This document shows positions 50,037-58,757 of a stretch of 64,000 nucleotides of DNA, one piece after another (within the stretch, counting starts at the first letter, position 1; each line of letters starts with the position of its first letter). Position numbers and translations under genes: made by a program. The stretch lies in assembly GCF_008807415.1 (NCBI RefSeq), contig NZ_CP043626.1:2418001-2482000 (forward strand), read 5' to 3'. The notes under the pieces were generated by a model. That model made no database searches. It saw only the letters and a program-made list of their open reading frames with translations, and was not told the origin of the DNA. The DNA comes from Pseudomonas denitrificans (nom. rej.) (lineage in GTDB: Bacteria; Pseudomonadota; Gammaproteobacteria; Pseudomonadales; Pseudomonadaceae).

Positions 50037-50780
50037 TCAGAGCCAGGGAGCCAGGCGTACTGCCCAGGCTTCCACCCCTTGCGGGGTCCGCAGTCCGTCA
50101 TTGCGGATTTCGATCAGCACGGCGTCCACGCCGCGCTCGTCGCCATGCACCGGGACAGTCATGTCCTCCAGCGGGTCGATCACGTAGGGCTGGTTAGCGC
50201 CGATTTCTTCCCCGCTCTGGCGCAGCCCGGCCACCATGCGCTGGGCATAGGCTTCGGCTTTTGCGTAGAGCACCCCGGCGACCCACGGGCGCGGCTCGCC
50301 GCGATAGCTCGAGGTGAAGCTGTGCACGCCGACCAGCCGGGTTGGCCGGGCGGCGGCCAGGCGCTCGTCGAGCAGCGCGGTCAATCGCTGGTGGAAGGGT
50401 TCGAACAGGTTCGCCACCCTCTCCTGCCGGGCCGCCGCGCTCAGGTTGCGGTTGCCGGGAATCGGGTAGATCTCGCTGTGCTCGGGGATCAGGTCCGGCG
50501 CCGACAGTGGGCGGTTGAGGTCGATCAGCAGGCGCGAGTAGTTGGCCACCAGCAGCGTGGCATCCAGGCGCGCCGACAGCTCGCGGGCCAGGTCCAGCGC
50601 GCCGATGTCCCAGGCGATGTGCTCGGCGGCCGCCGCGTCGTCCAGGCCCAGCTGCGACAGCTCCTCGGGGATGTAGCGGCTGGCGTGCTCGCAGACCAGC
50701 AGCACCGGGCTCTTGCCCTGCGGGTTGACGATCTCGAATGCTGGGCGCCGGTAGAGGCCGGATTCAGTAGAACTTTGCAT
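50037..50780 (-). CDS. N-formylglutamate amidohydrolase-family protein
   Basis: A 247-residue FGase-family protein. The metal-site N terminus is LVCEHASRYIPEEL, with ANYSRLLIDLNR and VGVHSFTSSYRGE following, as in HutG-type enzymes. ATG 50780 lies within the end of the upstream ligase gene (17-bp overlap), indicating coupling. Members hydrolyse N-acyl or N-formyl amides of amino acids. With a gamma-glutamyl ligase beside it, it may act on a glutamylated product; that is an inference. Confidence 0.9.
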   Translation of the reverse strand: MQSSTESGLYRRPAFEIVNPQGKSPVLLVCEHASRYIPEELSQLGLDDAAAAEHIAWDIGALDLARELSARLDATLLVANYSRLLIDLNRPLSAPDLIPEHSEIYPIPGNRNLSAAARQERVANLFEPFHQRLTALLDERLAAARPTRLVGVHSFTSSYRGEPRPWVAGVLYAKAEAYAQRMVAGLRQSGEEIGANQPYVIDPLEDMTVPVHGDERGVDAVLIEIRNDGLRTPQGVEAWAVRLAPWL

Positions 50781-52104
50781 AGGATTCACAGAGTTGTTCT
50801 TCGCTGAGTTCACGGGTCAGGGCCTGCTCCTGGCGCTTCATGGAGACGTAGGTCTGCAGCAGCGCCGGCGGCAGCTGGGCGCACAGTTCGCTATCGGCGA
50901 GCAGCAGGCGCTGGGCCTCCTCCAGCGAACCCGGCAGCGATTTGATCCCCAGCTCCTCGCGCTGGGCGTCGCTGAGACTGTGCGGATCGACATCGGTGAC
51001 CGCCGACAGCGGCAGTTCCTGCTGCATGCCCAGGCGCCCGGCAATCAGCACGGCGGCCATGGCCAGGTGCGGGCTGGCAGTGGCGTCCATGGGGCGGAAT
51101 TCCAGGTTGAACTGGCGCGCCTTGGGTTTGCCGCCGATTTCCACCACCGGGCAGATGCGCAGAGCGGCTTCGCGGTTGCGCAGGCCCAGGCAGGCGTAGG
51201 CGGCGCTCCAGTGGTGCGGCTTCAGCCGCAGGTAGGACACCGCCGTCGGCGCGGTGAGCGCGCACAGCGCCGGCAGGTGGCGCAGCACGCCAGCGGCCCA
51301 GTGCTCGGCGAGCTTCGACAGGTTGCTCGGCGCGGCTTCGTCGTAGAACACCGGGGTACCGTCCAGGCGTTGCAGGCTCAGGTGCAGGTGCACGCCGTTG
51401 GTCACGGCGCCGGGCGCCAGCAGCGGCGTGAAGGTGCTGCGCCAGCCGAACTGGCGGGCGATCTCGCGGGTGACTTCGCGGACGTTCACTGCGCGGTCGG
51501 CCGCAGCAACGCCCTGGGTCGGCCGGCAGGTGACTTCGTACTGGTTGCGGCCGTACTCGGGCAGGAACATTTCCGGCTCGGCGCCGATCTGTTCCAGCGC
51601 GCTCATCAGCCAGCCGCCGAAGTTGCCGGTTTGCCGCTGGGCTTGCAGGGAGAAAGCGGCGGCGTGTTCGTCCGCCAGGCCCAGCAGGTTGAATTCGTGT
51701 TCGAAGGCGGCGGTGACTTGCAGATCGAGCTCCCGGTAGCGGGCGATCTCCTCGCGCAGCAGCGTGCGCGGGCACACCGGCCAGGGCGCGCCGGTGGTGG
51801 TCACCAGGTCGCCGTGCAGGTAATCCAGCTGCGCGGCCTGGGCGTCCGGGCCGTATTCAAGACGCACCCGGCTGCTCGGGTCGGGCAGCAGGCGCAGGTC
51901 GCCGTGACTGCCCCAGGGATTGTCGTCGGCGATGATGTCCTGGGGCGTCAGCGCGCTGTTGGCGGGCACCCAGCCACAACCAGTGACAAGCTGCTCGGCG
52001 ACTTCCGATTCGGGAAGCGAGCGGCCACGGGTGATGCCGCAGAGGTCGGTGGTGACGAAGCTGGTCAGGCGCATCGGAGCGGGATTGTTATTGTTCTGAC
52101 TCAT
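50764..52104 (-). CDS. Glutamine-synthetase-like gamma-glutamyl amide ligase
   Basis: A 446-residue GS-fold enzyme. The beta-grasp segment is TDLCGITRGRSLP. The metal/ATP site is FEHEFNLLG, GAVTNGVHLHLSL (shortened from NGxGxHxH), and the substrate-Arg region is KARQFNLEFRPMD followed by SPHLA. It lacks the adenylylation loop of housekeeping GlnA. Such enzymes (PuuA, GlnA3/A4-type) ligate glutamate to amines. GGGAG precedes ATG 52104. The amine is unknown. Confidence 0.9.
   Translation of the reverse strand: MSQNNNNPAPMRLTSFVTTDLCGITRGRSLPESEVAEQLVTGCGWVPANSALTPQDIIADDNPWGSHGDLRLLPDPSSRVRLEYGPDAQAAQLDYLHGDLVTTTGAPWPVCPRTLLREEIARYRELDLQVTAAFEHEFNLLGLADEHAAAFSLQAQRQTGNFGGWLMSALEQIGAEPEMFLPEYGRNQYEVTCRPTQGVAAADRAVNVREVTREIARQFGWRSTFTPLLAPGAVTNGVHLHLSLQRLDGTPVFYDEAAPSNLSKLAEHWAAGVLRHLPALCALTAPTAVSYLRLKPHHWSAAYACLGLRNREAALRICPVVEIGGKPKARQFNLEFRPMDATASPHLAMAAVLIAGRLGMQQELPLSAVTDVDPHSLSDAQREELGIKSLPGSLEEAQRLLLADSELCAQLPPALLQTYVSMKRQEQALTRELSEEQLCESYAKFY
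52084..52096 (-). promoter_or_regulatory. Hfq/Crc-type A-rich motif inside the ligase start
   Basis: Codons 3-7 read CAGAACAATAACAATCC (QNNNNP), a full AANAANAA match directly after the start codon, where Hfq/Crc binding would block initiation. Confidence 0.55.
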
Positions 52105-52119
52105 GGTGTTCTCCCGGCC

Positions 52120-52767
52120 TCAGGCCAGCGCGGCGATACGGGCCAGCACGCTGTCGGTGTCGGCGATCCAGCAGTAGCCCTTGATCGCTTCCAGGCAGGC
52201 CTGGTGGCGTTCGGCGGTGTGGGTGGCGCAGGCGTCCTCGACCAGGGTGACGAGGTAGCCACGGTCGGCGGCGTCGCGCACGGCCATGTCCACGCACTGG
52301 TCGGTGACCACGCCGCAGATGATCAGGTGGCGGGTATTCAGGTTGCGCAGCACGTAGTCGATGGCGGTGGAGTTGAAGACTCCCGAAGACGTCTTCGGCA
52401 GCACGATCTCGTTCTCGCGCGGCGCCAGGGCGTCGATCACCTGGGCGTCCGGGCTGCCCTTGGGCAGGTGCATGTCGGAGAGCTTGTGGTCCAGCGAGCG
52501 GTCACGGCCATCGGCGGTGAGGCTCTCGATGATGGTGTGCAGCACCTCCCCGCCCACCTCGCGCATGGCCGCCAGCAGGCGCTGCTGGTTGGGTATCACA
52601 CTCGCCTCGACACGGTCGTAGAAGTAGCGGTGCGTCGCTGGATCGACATGAGCATCGCGACCGGGGATGACCCAGGCGTTCTGCATGTCGACGAACAGGA
52701 TGGCGGTCTGGCCGCGAGTGAACGGAAGGTCACGGGGCGATTGGTGGGGCAAGCTGAACACGGTCAT
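52120..52767 (-). CDS. Isochorismatase-like cysteine hydrolase
   Basis: A 215-residue hydrolase of the isochorismatase superfamily. The catalytic Asp is in ILFVDMQNAWV, the Lys in VLPKTSSGVF and the nucleophile Cys in IICGVVTDQCVDMAVRDA. Members cleave amides, ureides or biuret-type compounds. ATG 52767 overlaps the end of the RpiR gene (ATGA). It is the second gene of the amine/amide operon and precedes the ligase gene by 15 bp. Confidence 0.92.
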   Translation of the reverse strand: MTVFSLPHQSPRDLPFTRGQTAILFVDMQNAWVIPGRDAHVDPATHRYFYDRVEASVIPNQQRLLAAMREVGGEVLHTIIESLTADGRDRSLDHKLSDMHLPKGSPDAQVIDALAPRENEIVLPKTSSGVFNSTAIDYVLRNLNTRHLIICGVVTDQCVDMAVRDAADRGYLVTLVEDACATHTAERHQACLEAIKGYCWIADTDSVLARIAALA

Positions 52768-53621
52768 TCCTCGAGGATGTGGCTGCCGAAGGCAGCTCTC
52801 AGGTGGTCGATGCCTTCCAGGCGTTCGTCGAGCTGGCCGTCCATGCGCGCTACCAGGCTGGCGATCAGCGCCTCGACCTGGGCCATGGTCGGCACCAGGG
52901 TGTCGAAGGGCGATGGGGATTCCACCGGGGCACTGATGATCAGGTCGGCGAACTCGCGCAGCGGCGAGTCGTAGATATCGGTGAACAGCACCACGCGGGC
53001 GCCACGGGCCTTGGCCGCACGGGTCACGCCCAGCGCCTGGGCCTGGTAGCGGCGGTAGTCGAACACCACCACCAGGGTCTGGCGGTCGAGGTCGCCCAAC
53101 TGGTCGGGCAGCGCGGCGCCATCGTCCAGCAACAGGCAACCGCTGCGCAGCATGCGCAGGTGCGCCACCAGATAGCCGGCGAGGAAGCGGCTGAAGCGAC
53201 CGCCGTGGCAGAGCACGCGCAGCTTGGGGTCGAGCAGCCAGTCGCCGAGCAGACGCACGTCGTCGGCCTGGGTCAGCGCCAGGGTGCGCTGGATGCCTTC
53301 GCTGGCGTCGCTCAGGTAGTTGGACCAGACATCGTCGCGGCTCATGCCTTCGCGACGCCCGGCGAGCAGGGTGCGCGGCGAGCGCAGGCGGTCATCGACC
53401 TCGGCCATCAGCGCGTTCTGGAAGTCGCTGTAGCCGCTGAAGCCAAGCTTCTTCACCAGGCGCAGGATGCTGGGGTCGCTGACCCCGGCCTGCCGCGCGA
53501 GGCGCGACATCGGCCCGAGGCCGGCGCGCGGGTAGTCATCGAGCAAGGCGCGCAGGACCTTGCGCTCGGCCTTGGTGAGCTCGACTTCCGGGGAATTCAG
53601 GCGATCTTTGAGTGTGAGCAT
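52764..53621 (-). CDS. RpiR-family regulator (HTH_6 + SIS domain)
   Basis: A 285-residue regulator. N-terminal RpiR helix-turn-helix (ELTKAERKVLRALLDDYPRA, ARQAGVSDPSILRLVKKLGF) and a C-terminal SIS domain (VLCHGGRFSRFLAGYLVAHL, VVFDYRRYQAQALG). SIS domains usually bind phosphosugars, but RpiR members near amine clusters also exist. GAGGCGCC precedes ATG 53621. First gene of the operon; its own promoter holds a good palindrome, suggesting autoregulation. Confidence 0.92.
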   Translation of the reverse strand: MLTLKDRLNSPEVELTKAERKVLRALLDDYPRAGLGPMSRLARQAGVSDPSILRLVKKLGFSGYSDFQNALMAEVDDRLRSPRTLLAGRREGMSRDDVWSNYLSDASEGIQRTLALTQADDVRLLGDWLLDPKLRVLCHGGRFSRFLAGYLVAHLRMLRSGCLLLDDGAALPDQLGDLDRQTLVVVFDYRRYQAQALGVTRAAKARGARVVLFTDIYDSPLREFADLIISAPVESPSPFDTLVPTMAQVEALIASLVARMDGQLDERLEGIDHLRAAFGSHILEE

Positions 53622-53648
53622 GGAGGCGCCTCTTGTTATGGCGCCATT

Positions 53649-53675
53649 TGTATAATGTGCTTCAGAAACTTTCAA
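53649..53675 (-). promoter_or_regulatory. Putative promoter of the RpiR operon
   Basis: Leftward TTGAAA (53670-53675) and TATACA (53649-53654) are separated by 15 bp, a short but workable sigma-70 pair in an AT-rich stretch upstream of ATG 53621. Confidence 0.4.
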
Positions 53676-53684
53676 TACGTATTT

Positions 53685-53704
53685 TTTGTAGCATTCACTA
53701 CAAA
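53685..53704. promoter_or_regulatory. RpiR-type palindromic operator
   Basis: TTTGTAGCATTCACTACAAA is a perfect 7+7 bp inverted repeat with a 6-bp centre. It resembles the TTGTAGT-N-ACTACAA-like sites bound by RpiR-family proteins such as HexR. It lies just upstream of the -35 region of the operon and between the divergent RpiR and acetyltransferase genes. Confidence 0.65.
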
Positions 53705-53820
53705 TCACCGGCGCACTCTTCCGCTCCGCGACACAGAGCCCTGGAGGCTGTTGCCCGGGGAGGGAACCGGCTTGCCCTGTGCGCGTCGAACACCTCTCAA
53801 CGCAACAAGGACCCGCCTCG

Positions 53821-54402
53821 ATGAACGAACTGGAAAAAGCTGCCGCCGGGCTGCTCTACGACGCCAACCACGACCCGCAGGTACTGCGCCAGCGCGCCGA
53901 GGCCAAGGCGAAGCTCTTCGAGTTCAACCACAGCCACCCGGATGACGGCGAGCGCCGCGAGGCAATTCTCCGCGAGCTGTTCGCGCGCATCGGCGAAGGC
54001 TTCGTGATCGAAGGCCCGCTGCATTGCGACTACGGCTTCAACATCAAGATCGGCGAGCGCTTCTACGCCAACGTCAACCTGGTGATCCTCGATGGCGCCA
54101 GGGTCACAATCGGCGACAACGTGTTCATCGCGCCCAACGTCGGCATCTACACGGCGGGCCACCCGCTGGACGCCGAGCGGCGCAACCAGGGGTTGGAGTA
54201 CGCGCACCCGGTGAGCATCGGCGACAACGTATGGATCGGCGCCGGGGTGAACATCCTCCCCGGCGTGAGCATCGGCGCGAACAGCGTGATCGGCGCCGGC
54301 GCCGTGGTGGTGCGTGACATCCCCGAAGGCGTGCTGGCGGCCGGGAACCCGGCGCGAGTCATCCGGCCGATCAGCGAGGCGGACCGCCAGCGCTACCGCT
54401 AA
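53821..54402 (+). CDS. Sugar O-acetyltransferase (Maa/NodL/LacA type)
   Basis: A 193-residue hexapeptide acetyltransferase. N-terminal Mac domain (LLYDANHDPQVLRQRAEAKA) then left-handed beta-helix repeats (GDNVFIAPNVGIYTAGHPLD with the catalytic His; IGDNVWIGAGVNILPGVSIG). It acetylates a sugar or nucleoside hydroxyl. ATG 53821 is chosen because it opens the conserved Mac domain. It diverges from the RpiR operon across 199 bp. Confidence 0.93.
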   Translation: MNELEKAAAGLLYDANHDPQVLRQRAEAKAKLFEFNHSHPDDGERREAILRELFARIGEGFVIEGPLHCDYGFNIKIGERFYANVNLVILDGARVTIGDNVFIAPNVGIYTAGHPLDAERRNQGLEYAHPVSIGDNVWIGAGVNILPGVSIGANSVIGAGAVVVRDIPEGVLAAGNPARVIRPISEADRQRYR

Positions 54403-54420
54403 CGGCCGTGCCACGTGGAC

Positions 54421-54675
54421 TCAGGCGTCGTCGTCGAGGCGCTCGACCCAGCGCTCGGCGGCATCATGGGACGCCTGGAAGGCATCCTCGTGGGACTCCC
54501 ACGGGCCGACCACCACATCCAGCGGCGACACGCCGGCCGGCATCTTGGCCAGCGACAGCAGCACCTCGCCGACCTTCCCCGGGGCGATGTAACGCGGCGA
54601 CATCAACACGGCGACGCCCGTGGACGTCAGGTATTCACTGGGTGCCATGAATTCCGGCTCGACTGACTGCTGCAT
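54421..54675 (-). CDS. Small hypothetical protein, 84 aa
   Basis: An 84-residue soluble protein (VGPWESHEDAFQASHDAAER near its C terminus, acidic tail). GGGGAG stands 6 bases before ATG 54675. It lies 18 bp past the convergent acetyltransferase and downstream of the MFS gene. The family is not recognised; a longer frame to 54819 is less likely because that N terminus is Cys/Arg rich and unlike a gene start. Confidence 0.6.
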   Translation of the reverse strand: MQQSVEPEFMAPSEYLTSTGVAVLMSPRYIAPGKVGEVLLSLAKMPAGVSPLDVVVGPWESHEDAFQASHDAAERWVERLDDDA

Positions 54676-54828
54676 GCGCTTCTCCCCCTGGCCGCGGATG
54701 GCCCGTTCTGCTCTGGATGGCGGCGACGAGGCGCACAACGCGCACTCTTCCTGATTCCTGACCCGGCCGAACGAACCACAGTTCCGGCAACCACCGCCGT
54801 CCCGCCGGCTAACGGACAAACGGCCGTT

Positions 54829-56376
54829 TCAGGCCGGCACCGGCTCATGCGCCGGCATCGGCCGCTTGAGCAGCGTGCCCACCAGCACGGCGAACACCAG
54901 CGCCGCGACACCCGCCGCCAGCAATACACCCTCGAAACCGCCGATGAAGGCCTGGCGCACTGCGGGCGCCAGCGCATCACGCAGTGTCGGATCGACCAGC
55001 GACAGCGCCGCCGTGAAGTCCCCCGCCGCCGCGCGGGTCGCCATCTCGGCAGCCTTGTCCAGTTGCGCAGGGGCAAGCTTTGCCAGTGCGTCGCGCAGCA
55101 ACTGGGCGCTGCGTGCGGCCAGGACGCCACCGAGAATGCCGATGGCCAGCACGATGGCGGCGAAGCGCGTGGTGGTGCTCAACCCCGAGGCCATGCCGGT
55201 GCGCTCGCGGGGCACGCAGGCCATGATGTTCTTCTGCGTGTCGCCGTTGAGCAGCCCGGCGCCGGCACCCAGCACCAGGCTGGCGAGGGCGAAGGCCAGG
55301 TAGCCGCCCTGCCCGGCCGCCAGCGCGCACAGCAGGTTGCCCGCGCCGACCAGCACCAGGCCGAAGGCAAAAATCTGCGCCGGGCTGAAGCGCCCACTCA
55401 GGCACATGCCCACCCTTGGCGCCAGCAGCATCGCCACGGCGAACGGCAGCATTCCCGCGCCCGCCGCCACCGCCGACAGCTGCAGTCCGTTCTGCAGGTA
55501 CAGCGGCAGCAGGGTCATCATCACCTGGGCACAGGCGGCGTAGGCGAACATGCCGAGCAAGGCGCCGATGAAGCGGCCGCTGCGCATCAGCCGCAGGTCG
55601 ATCATCGGCCGCGCCTGGCTGTGCTCCACCAGCACGAACAGGCCCAGCAGGCCGGCGCTGACCAGCAACCGCGCGAGGGTCGGCGGGCTGTCCCAGCCGA
55701 CGCGGTTGCCATCGATCAGCGCCCAGATCAGGTAGCCCAGGCCGCCAGCGAAGGTCAGGCTGCCCAGCGGGTCGAGGCGCGCGGCAGCGCTGTCGCGGGA
55801 CTCCTCGATGCTGCGCAGCGCCATCGCCCCCAGCAGCACCACCAGCGGCAGATTGAGGTAGAAGATCCAGCGCCAGCCCAGGGTGGCGGATATCACCCCG
55901 CCCAGCAGCGGCGCGAAGGTGATGGTGGCGCCCATGCACGCGCCCCAGAAGGCCCAGGCGCGCAGGCGCTCCTCGGGTTCGTGGAAGCGATGGCCGATGG
56001 CGGCCAGCGCCGAGGTCAGCAACAGCGCGGCACCGACTCCCTTGGCGGCGCGGGCGATATCCAGGAACAGCAGGCTCGGCGCCGCACCGCAGGCCAGCGA
56101 GGCTGCGCCGAACAGCACCAGCCCGAGCAGCAGCATGCGCCGCCGGCCGAAACGGTCGGCCAGGCTGCCGGCGGGCAGCAGGCAGGCGGCGAAGGCCAGC
56201 AGGTAGGCGCTGACCACCCACTCGATATCGGCGAAGGAGCCGGACAGATCGCGGGCGATGCTCGGCAGCGAAACCGCGACGATGTTGGTGTCGAGGATGA
56301 TCAGCGCGCACACCGCCGAAGCGGTCAGCAGGGTGAAACGGGCGGAGGGTCGTGGGCGAATCACAGGGTCGGACAT
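54829..56376 (-). CDS. DHA2-family (EmrB/QacA-like) MFS efflux transporter
   Basis: A 515-residue MFS drug:H+ antiporter with about fourteen membrane spans. Motif SLADRFGRRRMLLLG lies in loop 2-3, and motif C (ALRS preceded by LNLPLVVLLGAM) is typical of 14-helix pumps. It diverges from a LysR gene (56518) across 141 bp, the usual arrangement for regulated efflux. The substrate is unknown; it is not the source of the truncated MFS stump at 22652, whose tail differs. Confidence 0.92.
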   Translation of the reverse strand: MSDPVIRPRPSARFTLLTASAVCALIILDTNIVAVSLPSIARDLSGSFADIEWVVSAYLLAFAACLLPAGSLADRFGRRRMLLLGLVLFGAASLACGAAPSLLFLDIARAAKGVGAALLLTSALAAIGHRFHEPEERLRAWAFWGACMGATITFAPLLGGVISATLGWRWIFYLNLPLVVLLGAMALRSIEESRDSAAARLDPLGSLTFAGGLGYLIWALIDGNRVGWDSPPTLARLLVSAGLLGLFVLVEHSQARPMIDLRLMRSGRFIGALLGMFAYAACAQVMMTLLPLYLQNGLQLSAVAAGAGMLPFAVAMLLAPRVGMCLSGRFSPAQIFAFGLVLVGAGNLLCALAAGQGGYLAFALASLVLGAGAGLLNGDTQKNIMACVPRERTGMASGLSTTTRFAAIVLAIGILGGVLAARSAQLLRDALAKLAPAQLDKAAEMATRAAAGDFTAALSLVDPTLRDALAPAVRQAFIGGFEGVLLAAGVAALVFAVLVGTLLKRPMPAHEPVPA

Positions 56377-56517
56377 GGCAAGGCTTCCCGCGCTGGCCGG
56401 CGCGCCGGGTTTTGCCCTCGTCGCGCCAGCCTTGTAGTGTTGCCTCCACGGTAACGCCCGCGTGCGCCGGGCTTGTTAGCCACGGCGGCCTTCGTCATTA
56501 GCCTGCGACTAACGAAC

Positions 56518-57408
56518 ATGGAAATCCGTCATTTCCGCTACTTCCTCAGCGTCGCCCACCACGGCCACTTCACCCGCGCGGCCGAACAGCTGGGCATCGC
56601 CCCGCCGACCCTGAGCCGGCAGATCCAGGACATGGAAAAGGAGCTGGGCGTGCTGCTGTTCCAACGCAGCCAGCGCGAGGTGCGCCTGACCGCCGCCGGC
56701 GAAGCCCTGCTGGCGGAAGCCGGACTCGCGGTACGCCAGTTCGACGCCGCGCAACTGGGCGCGCAGCGCGCCGGCCGGGGCGAAACCGGGCATCTGCGCC
56801 TGGGCTACGTGGCCTCGGCGGCCTACTCCGGCGTGCTGCAGCAGCATGTCGAGGAATTCACCCGAGCCCTGCCGGCGGTGGACCTGGACATCAGCGAAGC
56901 GCCCATGGCGCAACTGCCGGCGCAGGTACGCGACGGTACGCTCGACCTCGCCTACGTGCGCTCGCCGATGAGCCTGCCGGAGGAGCTGGAAGCCATCGCC
57001 CTGCAGGAGGAAGGCTTCGTCCTCGCCCTGCCCGCTTCCTCGCGCCTCAACGAGCTGCCGGAGATTCGCGCCGCGCGCTTGGGTGGTGAAACCTTCATCC
57101 TTCCGGAGCAGATCTCCGGCACGCTGGAAGTGGCCAGCGCCGGCGGCTTTGCCCCGCGCCTGGGCCAGCAGCCGGGCAGCCTGGTCGCGGTGATCGCGCT
57201 GGTGTCCCTCGGCCGTGGCGTCGCCATCGTCCCCGAGTCCGTGGTGCGCCGGGTGCAATTGCCGCAAGTGAACTACCGTCCGCTCGCCGACTGCGCGCCG
57301 CGCTCGTGGCTGTCACTGCTGCACCGGCGCTTCGAGAAATCACCGCTGGTGCGGCGCTATATCGAACAGGTCCGGGCTCAGTCCGCCGACCACACCGCCA
57401 GCTCGTAG
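56518..57408 (+). CDS. LysR-family regulator
   Basis: A 296-residue LysR regulator with the typical start MEIRHFRYFLSVAHHGHFTR, helix-turn-helix AAEQLGIAPPTLSRQIQDME and an effector domain of BenM/CatM type (LRLGYVASAAYSGVLQQHVE). ATG 56518 is chosen because it opens this conserved motif. It diverges from the MFS gene and overlaps the convergent VOC gene by 31 bp. Confidence 0.92.
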   Translation: MEIRHFRYFLSVAHHGHFTRAAEQLGIAPPTLSRQIQDMEKELGVLLFQRSQREVRLTAAGEALLAEAGLAVRQFDAAQLGAQRAGRGETGHLRLGYVASAAYSGVLQQHVEEFTRALPAVDLDISEAPMAQLPAQVRDGTLDLAYVRSPMSLPEELEAIALQEEGFVLALPASSRLNELPEIRAARLGGETFILPEQISGTLEVASAGGFAPRLGQQPGSLVAVIALVSLGRGVAIVPESVVRRVQLPQVNYRPLADCAPRSWLSLLHRRFEKSPLVRRYIEQVRAQSADHTASS

Positions 57409-57731
57409 CCGTCCGGGTCGATGAAGTGGAAGCGCCGGCCGCCGGGGAAGGCGAAGGTCGCCCGGCTGATGGTGGCACCGGCGGCTTCGAGTCGGGCCTG
57501 GGTCTGCGCCAGGTCGTCGGCGTAGAGGATCACCAGCGGGCCGCCGGGGCGCACCGGTTCGCCGGTGGTGAAACCGCCGGTGAGGCGACCGTCGCTGAAT
57601 TCGCTGTAGGTGGGACCGTAGTCGGTGAAGCTCCAGCCGAAGGCGCTACCGTAGAAGGCCTTGCTGCGCGCGATGTCGCTGACGTTGAACTCGATGTTGT
57701 CGATCTGACGGTCGTTCCCGCGGATACCCAT
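57378..57731 (-). CDS. VOC-family (glyoxalase-like) protein
   Basis: A 117-residue single-module VOC protein. Start IDNIEFNVSDIARSKAFYGS, end GGRRFHFIDPDGYELAVWS with the metal-ligand Glu. Two such modules would pair as a dimer. AGGAGG precedes ATG 57731. Glyoxalase, fosfomycin-type or dioxygenase functions are all possible. It diverges from the AraC gene at 57875. Confidence 0.88.
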   Translation of the reverse strand: MGIRGNDRQIDNIEFNVSDIARSKAFYGSAFGWSFTDYGPTYSEFSDGRLTGGFTTGEPVRPGGPLVILYADDLAQTQARLEAAGATISRATFAFPGGRRFHFIDPDGYELAVWSAD

Positions 57732-57874
57732 AGTCGCCTCCTGGCAAGTCATGTCGGCCTGATCCTACGGCAAATCCCCGCGAGCAAAGCGCACCGCGCC
57801 GGTCGGCCGCAGGCTGATTGGCCATTTTACGCTATTTGACGAATAATCATCGCGACTCAGCCAGATTCGCCGCC

Positions 57875-58663
57875 ATGCTCAACATCCCCCTCGCCAGCGT
57901 CGACGACGTCGACCGCGCTGTGCTCGCCATCGGCACCGATTATCCGCTCGGCACGCTGCTCAAGTCCCATGCCCACCGCCGGGCGCAGTTCCTCTATGGC
58001 ATGAGCGGGCTGATGGAGGTGGAGACCGAGGACGGCGCCTGGGTGATCCCGCCCTACAGCGGCGTGTGGATTCCCGCCGGCAAGCAGCACCGGGTGCTGA
58101 TGCGCGGGGTCAGCACACGCAGCCTGTACATCGACCCGCAGGTGCCGGTGCGCGACACCCTGCTGTGCCAGGCGCTGACCGTCTCGCCGCTGCTGCATCA
58201 CCTGCTGCTGGCCAGCGTCGAGGTGCCGGCGCTGCACGACGAGCGCGGCCGCGACGGCGACCTGATCCGCCTGCTGCTCCACGAGCTGCGCCAGGCGCCG
58301 AGCCTGCCGCTGTTCGCCCCGCTGCCGGCGCACCCGCGCCTGCTGGAGCTGTGCCGGGAGTTCCTGCGCGCACCGGCCATCGACGTCACCGCGGAGCGCT
58401 GGGCCGGCGAGCTGCATTGCAGTACGCGCACCTTCAGCCGGCTGTTCCGCCAGCAGACCGGCCTCTCCTTCGGCGCCTGGCGCCAGCAGGCCTGCCTGCT
58501 CGCCGCCGTCACCCGGCTGGCGGCGGGCAACCCGGTCACCCGCGTGGCGCTGGAGCTGGGCTACGACAGCCCGAGCGCCTTCTCCAGCATGTTCCGCCGC
58601 AGCCTGGGCGTGGCACCCAGCAGCTACCAGGCCTCGGCGGACAGCACTGCGGTGACCGCCTAG
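57875..58663 (+). CDS. AraC-family regulator with cupin sensor domain
   Basis: A 262-residue regulator. N-terminal AraC-type cupin (HAHRRAQFLYGMSGLMEVET, WIPAGKQHRV) and C-terminal helix-turn-helices (WAGELHCSTRTFSRLFRQQT, VALELGYDSPSAFSSMFRRS). It diverges from the VOC gene across 143 bp and precedes the NAD-binding-type gene; either may be its target. Confidence 0.92.
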   Translation: MLNIPLASVDDVDRAVLAIGTDYPLGTLLKSHAHRRAQFLYGMSGLMEVETEDGAWVIPPYSGVWIPAGKQHRVLMRGVSTRSLYIDPQVPVRDTLLCQALTVSPLLHHLLLASVEVPALHDERGRDGDLIRLLLHELRQAPSLPLFAPLPAHPRLLELCREFLRAPAIDVTAERWAGELHCSTRTFSRLFRQQTGLSFGAWRQQACLLAAVTRLAAGNPVTRVALELGYDSPSAFSSMFRRSLGVAPSSYQASADSTAVTA

Positions 58664-58757
58664 CGCCGCTGGCGCAATCGGACTGAACCCTCGCCGGCCC
58701 TCTCCTTCGATATGCACATGTCGCATCCGTCGAACCACCGCTGTCGAAGGAGCCTCC

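Noticed and set aside
52768..53139. Upstream extension of the isochorismatase frame
   Set aside because: It overlaps the RpiR gene and is Pro/Arg/Gly-rich; ATG 52767 gives the proper family N terminus.
54847..56454. 535-codon frame opposite the MFS transporter
   Set aside because: Gln/Arg/His-rich shadow of a membrane-protein gene; no recognisable domain.
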